Below, one piece after another: positions 28,501-35,659 of a stretch of DNA of 64,000 nt (the stretch's first letter is position 1; each line of letters starts with the position of its first letter). The stretch is taken from NCBI RefSeq assembly GCF_011064615.1, contig NZ_JAALJH010000024.1:37429-101428 (forward strand). Direction: 5' to 3'. The stretch comes from Aquisphaera insulae. Lineage in GTDB: Bacteria; Planctomycetota; Planctomycetia; Isosphaerales; Isosphaeraceae. Made by a program: the position numbers and the translations under genes. Below the pieces are notes generated by a model. The model made no database searches and was not told the DNA's origin. It saw only the letters and a list, made by a program, of their open reading frames with translations.

Positions 28501-31115
28501 CCTCCCCCGGTCGAGTAACGCCCAACGACGTCGTTCGGGGCGCCCGCGTTTCCGGCCAGGATGGAGTTGGTGACGGTCACGGAGCCGTTGGCGGCCGTGG
28601 TGTTGAAAGCCGAACCGTCGGTCGTGCCTTCGTTGCCCGCGTAGATGCTGCCCGATCCGGGGCTTCCCGCGAGCCCATGCTGCCCGCCATACAACCCGGT
28701 CACGCCACCGATCCCGCCCTTGCCCCCCTGGCCTTGCGGCCAGACCAGAGGCGCGTCGTTTACGGCGTTCGTGGAGGCGGTCACGAACCTCAGCAGGGCG
28801 ATCCCGCCGCTGACATAGGCGGCGCCACCCTGGGAATCCCCGCCCTTGCCGGCGAGATTCCCGGCGTTGCCGCCATTGCCGCCGTTGCCGCCATCGCCGT
28901 TGGTGTAGATGGCGTTGTCCGTGGCTTCGCCGCCGTTGCCACCGTCGCCGCCGTTGCCGTCCTGGCCTCCGGTGCCTCCGGTCGTGGCGTTCGCAGCCAG
29001 GGTCACGTTCGTGACGGTCACCAGGCCGCCGATCTCGTAGAGGCCCCCGCCGTGCCCGGCGCCACCGCCGCCCCCGTTGCCCCCCTGGCCGCCCGAGCCG
29101 CCGTGGCCACCCTGACCGACACCGCCATTGGCCTGGAGCCCGCCGTACTGGACCCAGTCCGATCCGATCGGCCAGTTCTCGGGATCCTGATCCGGATGCA
29201 TCCAGCCGCCGTGTCCGCCGACACCCCCGTTGCCGCCGTGTCCGCCGACACCCCCGTTGCCGCCGACGGCCGCGTTGTTCGTGACGGAGCTACCCGCAAG
29301 CGTCAAGGACGTCGAGCCGCCCGGCGCCTGGCCGACGGCCAACCCGCCTCCCCCCGCCTCGCCCCCGGCCCCCGCGTCGCCAGCGGCACCGGCCCCGCCG
29401 CCTCTCCCGCCGTCATACGCCGTGTAGTAGGGGATGTTCTGGGTCACCACGTCGATGTAGTTCGCCGAGGTGTTCACCCCGCCCTCGCCGCCGTTGCCAC
29501 CCGCCCCACCCAGTCCCCCGGCGGCGCCGTCGCCAGCGGTTGCCGAGTTGCTCGCGAACGCGATGCCCGTGAGCGTCGCGGTACCGTTGGACATGGCGAA
29601 TGCCCCGCCCGTCGTGTATCCGCCGCCGCCGCCGTGCCCGCCAGTCCCTCCCGGGCCGCCGTTGCCGCCCGCGGCGCCGAAATCCGGATCGTCGAGGCGA
29701 TCGGTCCCCATCCCTCCCACGCCGCCCGCGCCGCCGACGCCGCCCGAGCCGCCGTGTGCCGTGTTGGCGGACCAGATGCCGCCGGTGGCGGTCAGTGTGC
29801 CGCCCGCTTGGAATGTCCCGCCCCCGCCGGAGAAACCGCCGTTGCCGCCGTTGCCGCCGTTGGTGCCCGGCGCTCCGGGGTTGCCCACACTACCGTCGAT
29901 GGGACTCCTGCCGGAGCCCGCGGCCCCCGCCGACCCGGCGAGGCCGGCGCCGCCGATGCCTCCGGTCGCGACGTTCGAGGAGACCGTCGCCCCCGACAGG
30001 TCGAGCGACCCCGCGGCAAGGAAGGCCCCGCCTCCCTCCCCGGAGCCTCCCGCGCCCCCCGCTGTCGCGATCCCGGTCGACCCCGCGCCGCCGGTGGCCT
30101 GGTTGCTCGCCAGCGACCCGTTGATGGTGACCGTGCCGGAATCCACGTAGAGTCCGCCGCCGAGGCCATTCCCCCCGCCTCCGCCGCCCCGGGCCCCGTT
30201 GGCAGAGAGGGCGCTCGCGGCGTCCAGGGTCGTTACGCCCGGGCCGCTGACGACGTAATTCCCAATCCCGCCGCCCCGGCCGTCTCCGCCGGCTGCCTGC
30301 GGGCTCGCGGAAGGGAACAGGAATTGGATCAGCGACGCTGTCGTCCCCCCGGCGCCGCCGATCGCGAAGTTTGACGCCACCGAGCTGCGAACGAGCGAGA
30401 GCCGTCCCCCGTTGAGGATTCCGCCGCCCCAGGCGGTCCCCCCGGATGTGGCCGGGATGAGGTGGAGGCTCGAATCAACGTTCGCATCAGCCCCGTCCCC
30501 GGCGGTCGCCGTGTTGAGCGTGACGGTGGAGTCCGTCAGGGTCATCGTACCGGTGTTGGTGTTATTGATCCCACCGCCGTAGACTCTCGCCCCCGCCGTG
30601 CCCGTGGCCGCTTTCCCGGCGGCGTGGGCGGTGTTGTTCCTCACGACCACGTTGCTCAGGTTGGCCGTGCCGTCGTTGAACAGGCCCGCCCCCCCGAAGT
30701 TGCTGAAGCCGTTCGTCAGGGTGAGGTGATCAAGGTTGGCCGTCACCCCTTGCCCGACGTACATGACCCCGACCCGACCATTTCCCTGCAGGATCGCCGA
30801 GGGAGATCCGCCGGTGATCGTGATGCTACCCTTGGTCAGGTCGAGCCGGCCCAGGCTCAGACCATAGGTCCCGGCGGGCAGGTTGATCGAGTTCGTCCCC
30901 CCGGCCACGTCGGCCGCGTTCACGGCCTCGCGGAGGCTGAGCACACCATCGGAGGCGTTGACGACGTCGGCGAACGTCGTGACGTTATAGACCGCCAGCA
31001 GCGTCCGATCCTCGAGCGCCTCGAGCCGGGGCCTCATCCGTCTCCGGGTCCCGGTGCGGGCCTGGCGTCCTGCGTGGTGGCGGCCGTCCGACGGCCCGGG
31101 GCGGCGGTGCGACAT
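25596..31115 (-). CDS. Giant secreted Gly-rich beta-helix protein with PKD-like repeats and dockerin-like C-terminus
   Basis: This is an 1839-residue protein. The Arg-rich N-terminus leads to 'LEALEDRTLLA' (residues 31-41), the planctomycete surface-protein sorting motif. Residues ~45-130 and onward resemble CSLREA/right-handed beta-helix repeats ('DGVLSLREAVNAAD'). Residues ~400-900 are dominated by Gly-Gly-Asn/Gly-Gly-Ala repeats. Two PKD-like modules follow ('WIINWGDGTTSTV', 'WTVDWGDGTIATL'), then a C-terminal pair of Ca-binding loops ('DSDGDGDVDATD', 'DVDADGMISDAD') forming a type I dockerin-like segment (~1781-1839). It is likely an adhesin or extracellular matrix protein. The gene lies 51 nt upstream of the PEP-CTERM gene. 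Confidence 0.85.
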   Translation of the reverse strand: MSHRRPGPSDGRHHAGRQARTGTRRRMRPRLEALEDRTLLAVYNVTTFADVVNASDGVLSLREAVNAADVAGGTNSINLPAGTYGLSLGRLDLTKGSITITGGSPSAILQGNGRVGVMYVGQGVTANLDHLTLTNGFSNFGGAGLFNDGTANLSNVVVRNNTAHAAGKAATGTAGARVYGGGINNTNTGTMTLTDSTVTLNTATAGDGADANVDSSLHLIPATSGGTAWGGGILNGGRLSLVRSSVASNFAIGGAGGTTASLIQFLFPSASPQAAGGDGRGGGIGNYVVSGPGVTTLDAASALSANGARGGGGGGNGLGGGLYVDSGTVTINGSLASNQATGGAGSTGIATAGGAGGSGEGGGAFLAAGSLDLSGATVSSNVATGGIGGAGLAGSAGAAGSGRSPIDGSVGNPGAPGTNGGNGGNGGFSGGGGTFQAGGTLTATGGIWSANTAHGGSGGVGGAGGVGGMGTDRLDDPDFGAAGGNGGPGGTGGHGGGGGYTTGGAFAMSNGTATLTGIAFASNSATAGDGAAGGLGGAGGNGGEGGVNTSANYIDVVTQNIPYYTAYDGGRGGGAGAAGDAGAGGEAGGGGLAVGQAPGGSTSLTLAGSSVTNNAAVGGNGGVGGHGGNGGVGGHGGWMHPDQDPENWPIGSDWVQYGGLQANGGVGQGGHGGSGGQGGNGGGGGAGHGGGLYEIGGLVTVTNVTLAANATTGGTGGQDGNGGDGGNGGEATDNAIYTNGDGGNGGNGGNAGNLAGKGGDSQGGAAYVSGGIALLRFVTASTNAVNDAPLVWPQGQGGKGGIGGVTGLYGGQHGLAGSPGSGSIYAGNEGTTDGSAFNTTAANGSVTVTNSILAGNAGAPNDVVGRYSTGGGNVIGPASSPGDFNGQGDLTGVGATGLLPLGNYGGATPTMPPAAGSKALNRGVVLSTVTTDQRGFARTINGMTDSGAVEHQPASSFTISGPTSTVAGVAQTYTVTALDSQGIRSYGYAGTVAITSGDRKAVLPNNFNLTNGLGSFTITLETSGSQSITATESGGSISGSATVVVSPAAFDHLAFGQQPTNAVAGSSIAPTVTVQAVDAYGNVVTAQTGTVTLTLADNPTFAALYNASSALVQGIASFPNLTVDLPSGRYTLAASGIGNSTTTSAAFGVSPALVRRASGPSTVNQGAPYTLKLMATGGTVGSWIINWGDGTTSTVAGTATAASHTYWVAANLGITVSESDSDGTVRAVQYNPRNYASDFQASMPMAGWSYLWNKNGPIGTASNYVPLVWGGNFGGSYTTDATAFPSAGPGGFGILGRSYGHPGTGSGQNGTFDRDVIAGFTVPRGGTYQIIDGVINRNNGAAGGSIELLTYKGNGQLGDRTGIVSATTFGSSPVAMATGDAFYLAVGPEGGDGYDSFGWDFTVVQTDRVPVIVAPVSRSATGPASVVEGRPYSLTLAASGGTLASWTVDWGDGTIATLPATASLASHTFTGAATRTIRVSATDADGTVRPADTLIRDYATDFLAPTPAAGWSYLWNGGGAVGNPANYTAMVANPANTRYQAVTTSYPSSYPAGFVALGANGGHPGGGSGQTPGGYDVAAIAAYTVPAGGTYRLGNGTLTRANGGAGGTIGLAAYSGSTRLLSDPGVAGTIAWGSAPVSLAAGSTLYAAVLPEGSDGYDSFAWDFNVIRVGDFSITVIHANRASSFVVQDGQQQRSLVNTLSLDFDGGAGFSTILSPGRVTLSRLTPGGTPQDVSLAGALTLVGTRLTFNFGAKGLGDGRYVLKVDADGDGVAETVLSFHRLFGDSDGDGDVDATDYKTFLAAYKKPAAYAANWFLDVDADGMISDADFAAFRLRYGTRI
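28840..30200. repeat. Low-complexity coding repeat (Gly-rich codons)
   Basis: Inside the giant beta-helix gene, short units such as CCGCCGTTGCC and CCGCCCGCGCC (plus strand) recur irregularly. They encode Gly-Gly-Asn and Gly-Gly-Ala runs on the minus strand. This is coding repetition with no fixed unit length, not a CRISPR or mobile repeat. Confidence 0.7.
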
Positions 31116-31449
31116 GGTGAACCTCTCGCGGGTGAATGGCGGACGTGATAAGGCGAGCTCGGCGGCCGCGCGGATCTGTCCGGTTGATCACTTGGGAGTG
31201 TCGCCGGCCCAGGTCTCGTCGCATGCACGGTTGGGACGTTCCTAGCTCAGTACCGGTCATGGCGTCCAAACCTAAGGCGCGGAATGGGAAAAAAAGCAAT
31301 CCGATCCAACCGCGGGTCTCTGGGGCCATCCGGACCGGTGGCGTCGGGAAGCCGCTTGCAGACGCATGCGTGCGTCCTTAAGATCGGGGAGTCCAGATGT
31401 CCCCGACGGAACCGTTCGGTTCGTGATCTCCGACGCCGGAGCTTTTCCC
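31116..31449. other. Divergent intergenic region between the beta-helix and sigma genes
   Basis: This is 334 nt. The left edge holds a GAGAGG-type ribosome binding site for the minus-strand giant protein. The right part holds the promoter candidate with internal inverted repeat that is listed separately. A run of seven A residues lies near 31288. No credible ORF is present. Confidence 0.5.
31356..31384 (+). promoter_or_regulatory. Candidate promoter with operator-like inverted repeat
   Basis: TTGCAG (31356-31361) and TAAGAT (31379-31384) are 17 nt apart, upstream of the sigma-kinase pair. The spacer and its edge contain the inverted repeat GACGCA-tgcg-TGCGTC (31361-31376), a placement typical of repressor sites. 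Confidence 0.45.
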
Positions 31450-32058
31450 ATGCCCTCGTCGAACGACTCGGGCACGCACGCCAGCCTCCTGATGCAGCTC
31501 GCGGCCGACGCGACCGATGAGGCGGCCTGGGGCCGGTTCGTAGCCCGGTACTCGCCCAAGATCCGGGGCTGGGCGCGGGCGAGGGGGCTCCAGGACGCCG
31601 ACGCCGAGGACGTCGCGGCGATGGTCCTTCAGCGACTGGTCGATCGGATGAAGGTTTTCGTCTACGATCCGGGCCGGAGCTTCCGGGGCTGGCTTCGCAC
31701 CCTCACCGAGCATGCCTGGGCCGAGATGGTCTCCGGCCGCGGGTTCCGCGACGGGCTGCCGCTGTCGGCCGTGGGCGAGGTCGCGGCGCGCGACGACCTG
31801 GTGGATCGGCTCGCGGCCGAGTTCGACCTGGAGTTGCTCGAGGAGGCACAACGGCGCGTCCGCCTCAGGGTCGCCCCCACCACCTGGGAGGCCTATCGCC
31901 TGACCGCCGTGGAGGGGCTCTCCGGCGCCGAGGCTGCGAACCGGTTGGGGATGAAGGTGACGAACGTCTTCGTCGCCAAGAGCTCGGTCCTCGCCCGCCT
32001 GAGGTCCGAGATCCAGGCCCTGGAGCGTGTCGCCGACGGAGCCACGATGACGCGGTGA
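31450..32058 (+). CDS. ECF-type RNA polymerase sigma factor
   Basis: This is a 202-residue protein starting at the ATG at 31450. The N-terminal part carries a region 2-like pattern ('WGRFVARYSPKIRGWARARGLQDADAEDV' followed by 'RSFRGWLRTLTEHAW'). The C-terminal part has a region 4 helix-turn-helix ('LSGAEAANRLGMKVTNVFVAKSSVLARL'). The 'F.GWL.T...' signature is common in planctomycete ECF factors linked to kinases. Only 7 nt separate it from the WD40 kinase gene, so they form an operon. A promoter with an operator-like inverted repeat lies about 65-95 nt upstream. Confidence 0.88.
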   Translation: MPSSNDSGTHASLLMQLAADATDEAAWGRFVARYSPKIRGWARARGLQDADAEDVAAMVLQRLVDRMKVFVYDPGRSFRGWLRTLTEHAWAEMVSGRGFRDGLPLSAVGEVAARDDLVDRLAAEFDLELLEEAQRRVRLRVAPTTWEAYRLTAVEGLSGAEAANRLGMKVTNVFVAKSSVLARLRSEIQALERVADGATMTR

Positions 32059-32065
32059 GGAGGCG

Positions 32066-35000
32066 ATGGTGTCCGACTGCCCCGATCGCCGCGACCTCGA
32101 GGCCCTGCTGCTGCCGCGGCCCGACGAGGGCCCCCGGGTGCTCGTGGCAGCCCACGTCGAGGGCTGCCCGGACTGCCAGGCGGTCCTCGAGGAACTGACA
32201 CACCCCTCGATCGTGTGGGGAGCCGTCGACGCCCCGACGTTCGCCACCTCGAAGGACCCGGCGGACGCGAGGTCAACCGCCGGAATGGTGGTGCCGGAGG
32301 TGCCCGGGTACGAGATCATCGGCGAGCTCGGTCGCGGCGGGATGGGGGTGGTCCATCGCGCGGTCAACCTGCGGCTGAACCGGCCCTGCGCCCTCAAGAT
32401 GATCCTGGCGACCGGCGCCGCGGCCGAGGGGGCGGTCCTGCGATTTCTGGCGGAGGCCGAGGCGATCGCCCGCCTTCGCCATCCGAACGTCGTCCAGACG
32501 TTCCACATGGGCGAGCACGACGGCCGGCCGTTCCTCGAGATGGAGCTCGTCGAGGGGGGCCCGCTGTCGGGCCGGATCGACGGCACGCCCTGGCCGCCCC
32601 CCGACGCGGCCCGGATGATCGAGCCGGTGGCCCGGGCGATCCACGAGGCGCATCGGCGGGGGATCGTCCATCGCGACCTGAAGCCCGCCAACATCCTGAT
32701 GGCGGCCGACGGCACGCCGAAGATCTCCGACTTCGGGCTCGCCAAGCTCCAGGGGATCGATGCCGGCCTGACCCGCACGGAGATGATCCTCGGCTCCCCC
32801 AGCTACATGGCCCCCGAGCAGGCCGAGGGCAAGGCGCGGGAGGTCGGACCGGCGGCGGACGTCCATGCCCTGGGCTCCATCTTCTATGAGCTGCTGGTGG
32901 GCGGCCCGCCGTTCCGCGGGGCGACGGTCCTCGAGACGCTCGACCAGGTAAAGCACCTCGAGCCGGTCTCCCCCTCGCGGCTCGTCCCGGGCGTGCCGCG
33001 GGACGCGGAGACGATCGCGATGAAGTGCCTGGAGAAGGCGCCGGCGCGACGGTACGCGACGGCCGGCGACCTGGCCGATGATCTCGGCCGATTCCTCGCC
33101 GGGGAGCCGATCTCCGCCCGGCCGCCGTCCCCGTGGGAGCGATGGGGCAAGTTCGCGAGTCGGAACAGGGCGGCCGTGGCCGGCGGCCTCGGCGTGGTCG
33201 CCGCCCTGCTGATCGGCGCCGTCGTCTCGACCGCCTTCGCCCTGGCCGAGGCCCGCCAGCACCGGCTGGCCGTCGCGGCCGTGGGCCGGGCCGACGAGGC
33301 GCGGCGGATCGCGGAGCGGGAAGCCTACCAGGCGCGGCTCATGACCGCCCTGGCCGCGCTCGGCGACCACCGGATCGCCGATGCGACGCGGCAGCTCGAG
33401 GCCGTCGCCCCCGACCGCCGCGGCTGGGAGTGGCGGTATCTCCAGGGACGGCTCGATGCCAGCCTCGCCCGCGTCGACGAGGAGCCGCCCCTGGGCATCG
33501 CCGGGGCCTGCTTCCTCGAAGGCGGCGCCGCCGCGTACCTGACCGATCGCTCGAGGATCTTCCTCAGAGATGTCGAGGGCCGTCGTCCCGACGTCGGATT
33601 CGACCGCGAGCCGGGCGAGGCCGTCTGGCCGGTCGGTGGCGGGCGCGGCGGCCTGATCCGCGCGGGGGCCGCGGGGGAGCTCCGGCTGCTCGGCCCGGAC
33701 GGACGTCTGGTCCGCGAGTTTCATGCGGACGATCGTCGCCCGGTCGCGGCGGTCGCCATCTCCCGCAAGGGCCGCCGACTGGCCGCGTATTACCCCGCGG
33801 ATCGGCCGGACGCCACGCCCACGGTGCGGATCTTCGACACCGCCGACGGGACGAACCGGCGGATCGACCACGGCGTCCTGGTCATGGATTTCAGCCCGGA
33901 CGAACGCCTGCTCGCGATTTCGAGCGGCGACACCACGTCGGTCTGGGACGTCGAGACCGGCCGCCGCGTCGCCGACCTCCTCGGCTATCAACGACGCGTA
34001 TTCTCCCTGGCGTTTCACCCGGAAGGCTCGCGGTTGCTGACGGGGATGGAGGACCAGTCGCTCCGGGAGTGGGAAGCCCGGACGGGCCGCCGGCTCCGCG
34101 AGTTCGCCGACAGCCACGGGCCGATTCGGGCGGTCGCCTACAGCCCCGACGGCCGATGGATCGTCTGGTCCGGCGACGACGGCCCGATCCGGCTTCGCGA
34201 CGCCCGCACCGGAGAGGCCGGGGTCGTCCTGGACGGGCACCGCCGCCAGGTCAACGCCCTGGCGTTCAACGGCGACGGCTCGCGACTTCTCTCCGTCGAC
34301 GAGGGCCCGGAGGGCCGGTCGATCCGCCTCTGGGACGTCCCCTCGATGCTCGCCGACCCGACGATCCTCCGGGGCCACGACAGCTACCTCTACGCCGTGG
34401 CGGTCGACCCGCTCGGCCGATGGATCGCCACCGGAGCCTGGGACAACGTTATCCGCCTCTGGGACGCCGCCAGCGGCCTCCCCGTCGCCGTGCTCGAAGG
34501 GCACTCCGGATGGATCTCCGACCTGGCCTTCAGCCCCGACGGCGGACGGCTCGCCTCGCGGGCGTCCGACTCGACGGTCCGGATCTGGGACCCCGCCGCT
34601 CGCGAGATGAAGGCGGTGTTCCGCGAGGTGGGCTGGGACCGCTGGTGCCCCCAGGGGCTCGCCTTCCGCCCCGACGGCGCGGTCCTCGCCGCCGCGGATC
34701 ACGGGCGAGTGCGGCTCTGGGACGTGGGTTCCGGCCGCGAACGCCCGCCGCTGGACCACCCGATCCACTCGGCGCAGGCCGTGGCGTTCAGCCCGGACGG
34801 CCGGCGGCTGGCCGTGTCGGGGGACGACACCGACGCCGCCGTCATCGACGCCGAGACCGGTCGATCCGTCACAAGGCTCCGGGGACATGCGGATCGGATC
34901 CCGACGATCGCCTACAGCCCGGACGGGCTCCGCCTCCTGACCGGTAGCGAGGACCATACGGCGCGCCTCTGGGACGCCACCGATGGCCGGCCGCTTGCCA

Positions 35001-35353
35001 TCCTCCGCGGTCATCGCCACCAGATCTATTCGGCCATCTTCCACCCCGACGGGACCCGGATCGCGACGGCGGGCCGAGATCGGTCGATCCGCATCTGGGA
35101 CGCGAGCCGTGGTGACGAGTTCCTGCGACTCGAGGGGCATCAGGATTACGTCATGTCACTGGCCTTCACGCCCGACGGGGCGACGCTCGTCTCCGGCTCC
35201 GGCGACCGGACCGCTCGCCTCTGGGACACCTTCCCCCTCGCCCGACGTCTGGGCGCCCGCGCGAACCCGCCCGCCGATGGCTCGCATGGCATGACCTCAC
35301 CCCGGGGTGGATCATCGACGCCATGCAGCCCGCTCCATGGCGGGTCGGGTTGA
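32066..35353 (+). CDS. Ser/Thr protein kinase with zinc-finger-like N-terminus and WD40 repeats
   Basis: This is a 1095-residue protein. The N-terminus has an anti-sigma-type zinc-finger-like H30-x3-C34-x2-C37 motif ('HVEGCPDCQ'). The kinase domain covers about residues 82-350: glycine loop 'GELGRGGMGVVHRA', K111, 'HRDLKPAN' at 202-209, 'DFG' with D222 and 'GSPSYMAPEQAEG'. A membrane helix lies at about 370-391. The rest is WD40 repeats, about ten or more, each with 'AFSPDGRRLA...D.T.RLWD'-like signatures, forming one or two propellers outside the membrane. The immediately upstream ECF sigma factor suggests that the protein sequesters or phosphorylates it. Confidence 0.92.
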   Translation: MVSDCPDRRDLEALLLPRPDEGPRVLVAAHVEGCPDCQAVLEELTHPSIVWGAVDAPTFATSKDPADARSTAGMVVPEVPGYEIIGELGRGGMGVVHRAVNLRLNRPCALKMILATGAAAEGAVLRFLAEAEAIARLRHPNVVQTFHMGEHDGRPFLEMELVEGGPLSGRIDGTPWPPPDAARMIEPVARAIHEAHRRGIVHRDLKPANILMAADGTPKISDFGLAKLQGIDAGLTRTEMILGSPSYMAPEQAEGKAREVGPAADVHALGSIFYELLVGGPPFRGATVLETLDQVKHLEPVSPSRLVPGVPRDAETIAMKCLEKAPARRYATAGDLADDLGRFLAGEPISARPPSPWERWGKFASRNRAAVAGGLGVVAALLIGAVVSTAFALAEARQHRLAVAAVGRADEARRIAEREAYQARLMTALAALGDHRIADATRQLEAVAPDRRGWEWRYLQGRLDASLARVDEEPPLGIAGACFLEGGAAAYLTDRSRIFLRDVEGRRPDVGFDREPGEAVWPVGGGRGGLIRAGAAGELRLLGPDGRLVREFHADDRRPVAAVAISRKGRRLAAYYPADRPDATPTVRIFDTADGTNRRIDHGVLVMDFSPDERLLAISSGDTTSVWDVETGRRVADLLGYQRRVFSLAFHPEGSRLLTGMEDQSLREWEARTGRRLREFADSHGPIRAVAYSPDGRWIVWSGDDGPIRLRDARTGEAGVVLDGHRRQVNALAFNGDGSRLLSVDEGPEGRSIRLWDVPSMLADPTILRGHDSYLYAVAVDPLGRWIATGAWDNVIRLWDAASGLPVAVLEGHSGWISDLAFSPDGGRLASRASDSTVRIWDPAAREMKAVFREVGWDRWCPQGLAFRPDGAVLAAADHGRVRLWDVGSGRERPPLDHPIHSAQAVAFSPDGRRLAVSGDDTDAAVIDAETGRSVTRLRGHADRIPTIAYSPDGLRLLTGSEDHTARLWDATDGRPLAILRGHRHQIYSAIFHPDGTRIATAGRDRSIRIWDASRGDEFLRLEGHQDYVMSLAFTPDGATLVSGSGDRTARLWDTFPLARRLGARANPPADGSHGMTSPRGGSSTPCSPLHGGSG

Positions 35354-35659
35354 ATAGTGTTCATGTTATGTTTTAATTGCAGGTGGGATCGGGTTGTCTT
35401 CTCTCGCGTGGAGGATCGTGGCGAACTCGACGACCCCGCGAGGACGGGGGCGTTTCTGGGCGCGGCGTTCCTGCGGCTTCGTTGGCCGGACATGGGCCCT
35501 GCGAGCCCGCTCCGCTTCGACGTCCGGATCGGCTGAACGGGCCGAGCTCCCGAAGCCCGGGTTCGGAAGCCGTGACAGCCACGGCCCGTTACTGTAAGCT
35601 GGTCCTCATCTCACCGGTTCATTCCGACCCCGCCGACACTCACGCCCGGAGTGGAAAAC
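35354..35659. other. Intergenic region before the DUF1549 gene
   Basis: This is about 300 nt. An AT-rich stretch lies at 35350-35382, directly after the kinase gene. The middle is GC-rich without a credible ORF. Near the right end is a weak promoter candidate, GTGACA (35572-35577) and TAAGCT (35595-35600), 17 nt apart. Confidence 0.4.

Noticed and set aside
28840..30200. Short recurring units resembling a CRISPR or satellite repeat
   Set aside because: The units are irregular in length and in frame, and encode Gly-rich repeats of the giant secreted protein. There are no unique spacers of constant size.
32273..35140. A 955-codon minus-strand open frame
   Set aside because: It is a shadow of the WD40 kinase gene, whose kinase and WD motifs are unambiguous on the plus strand.
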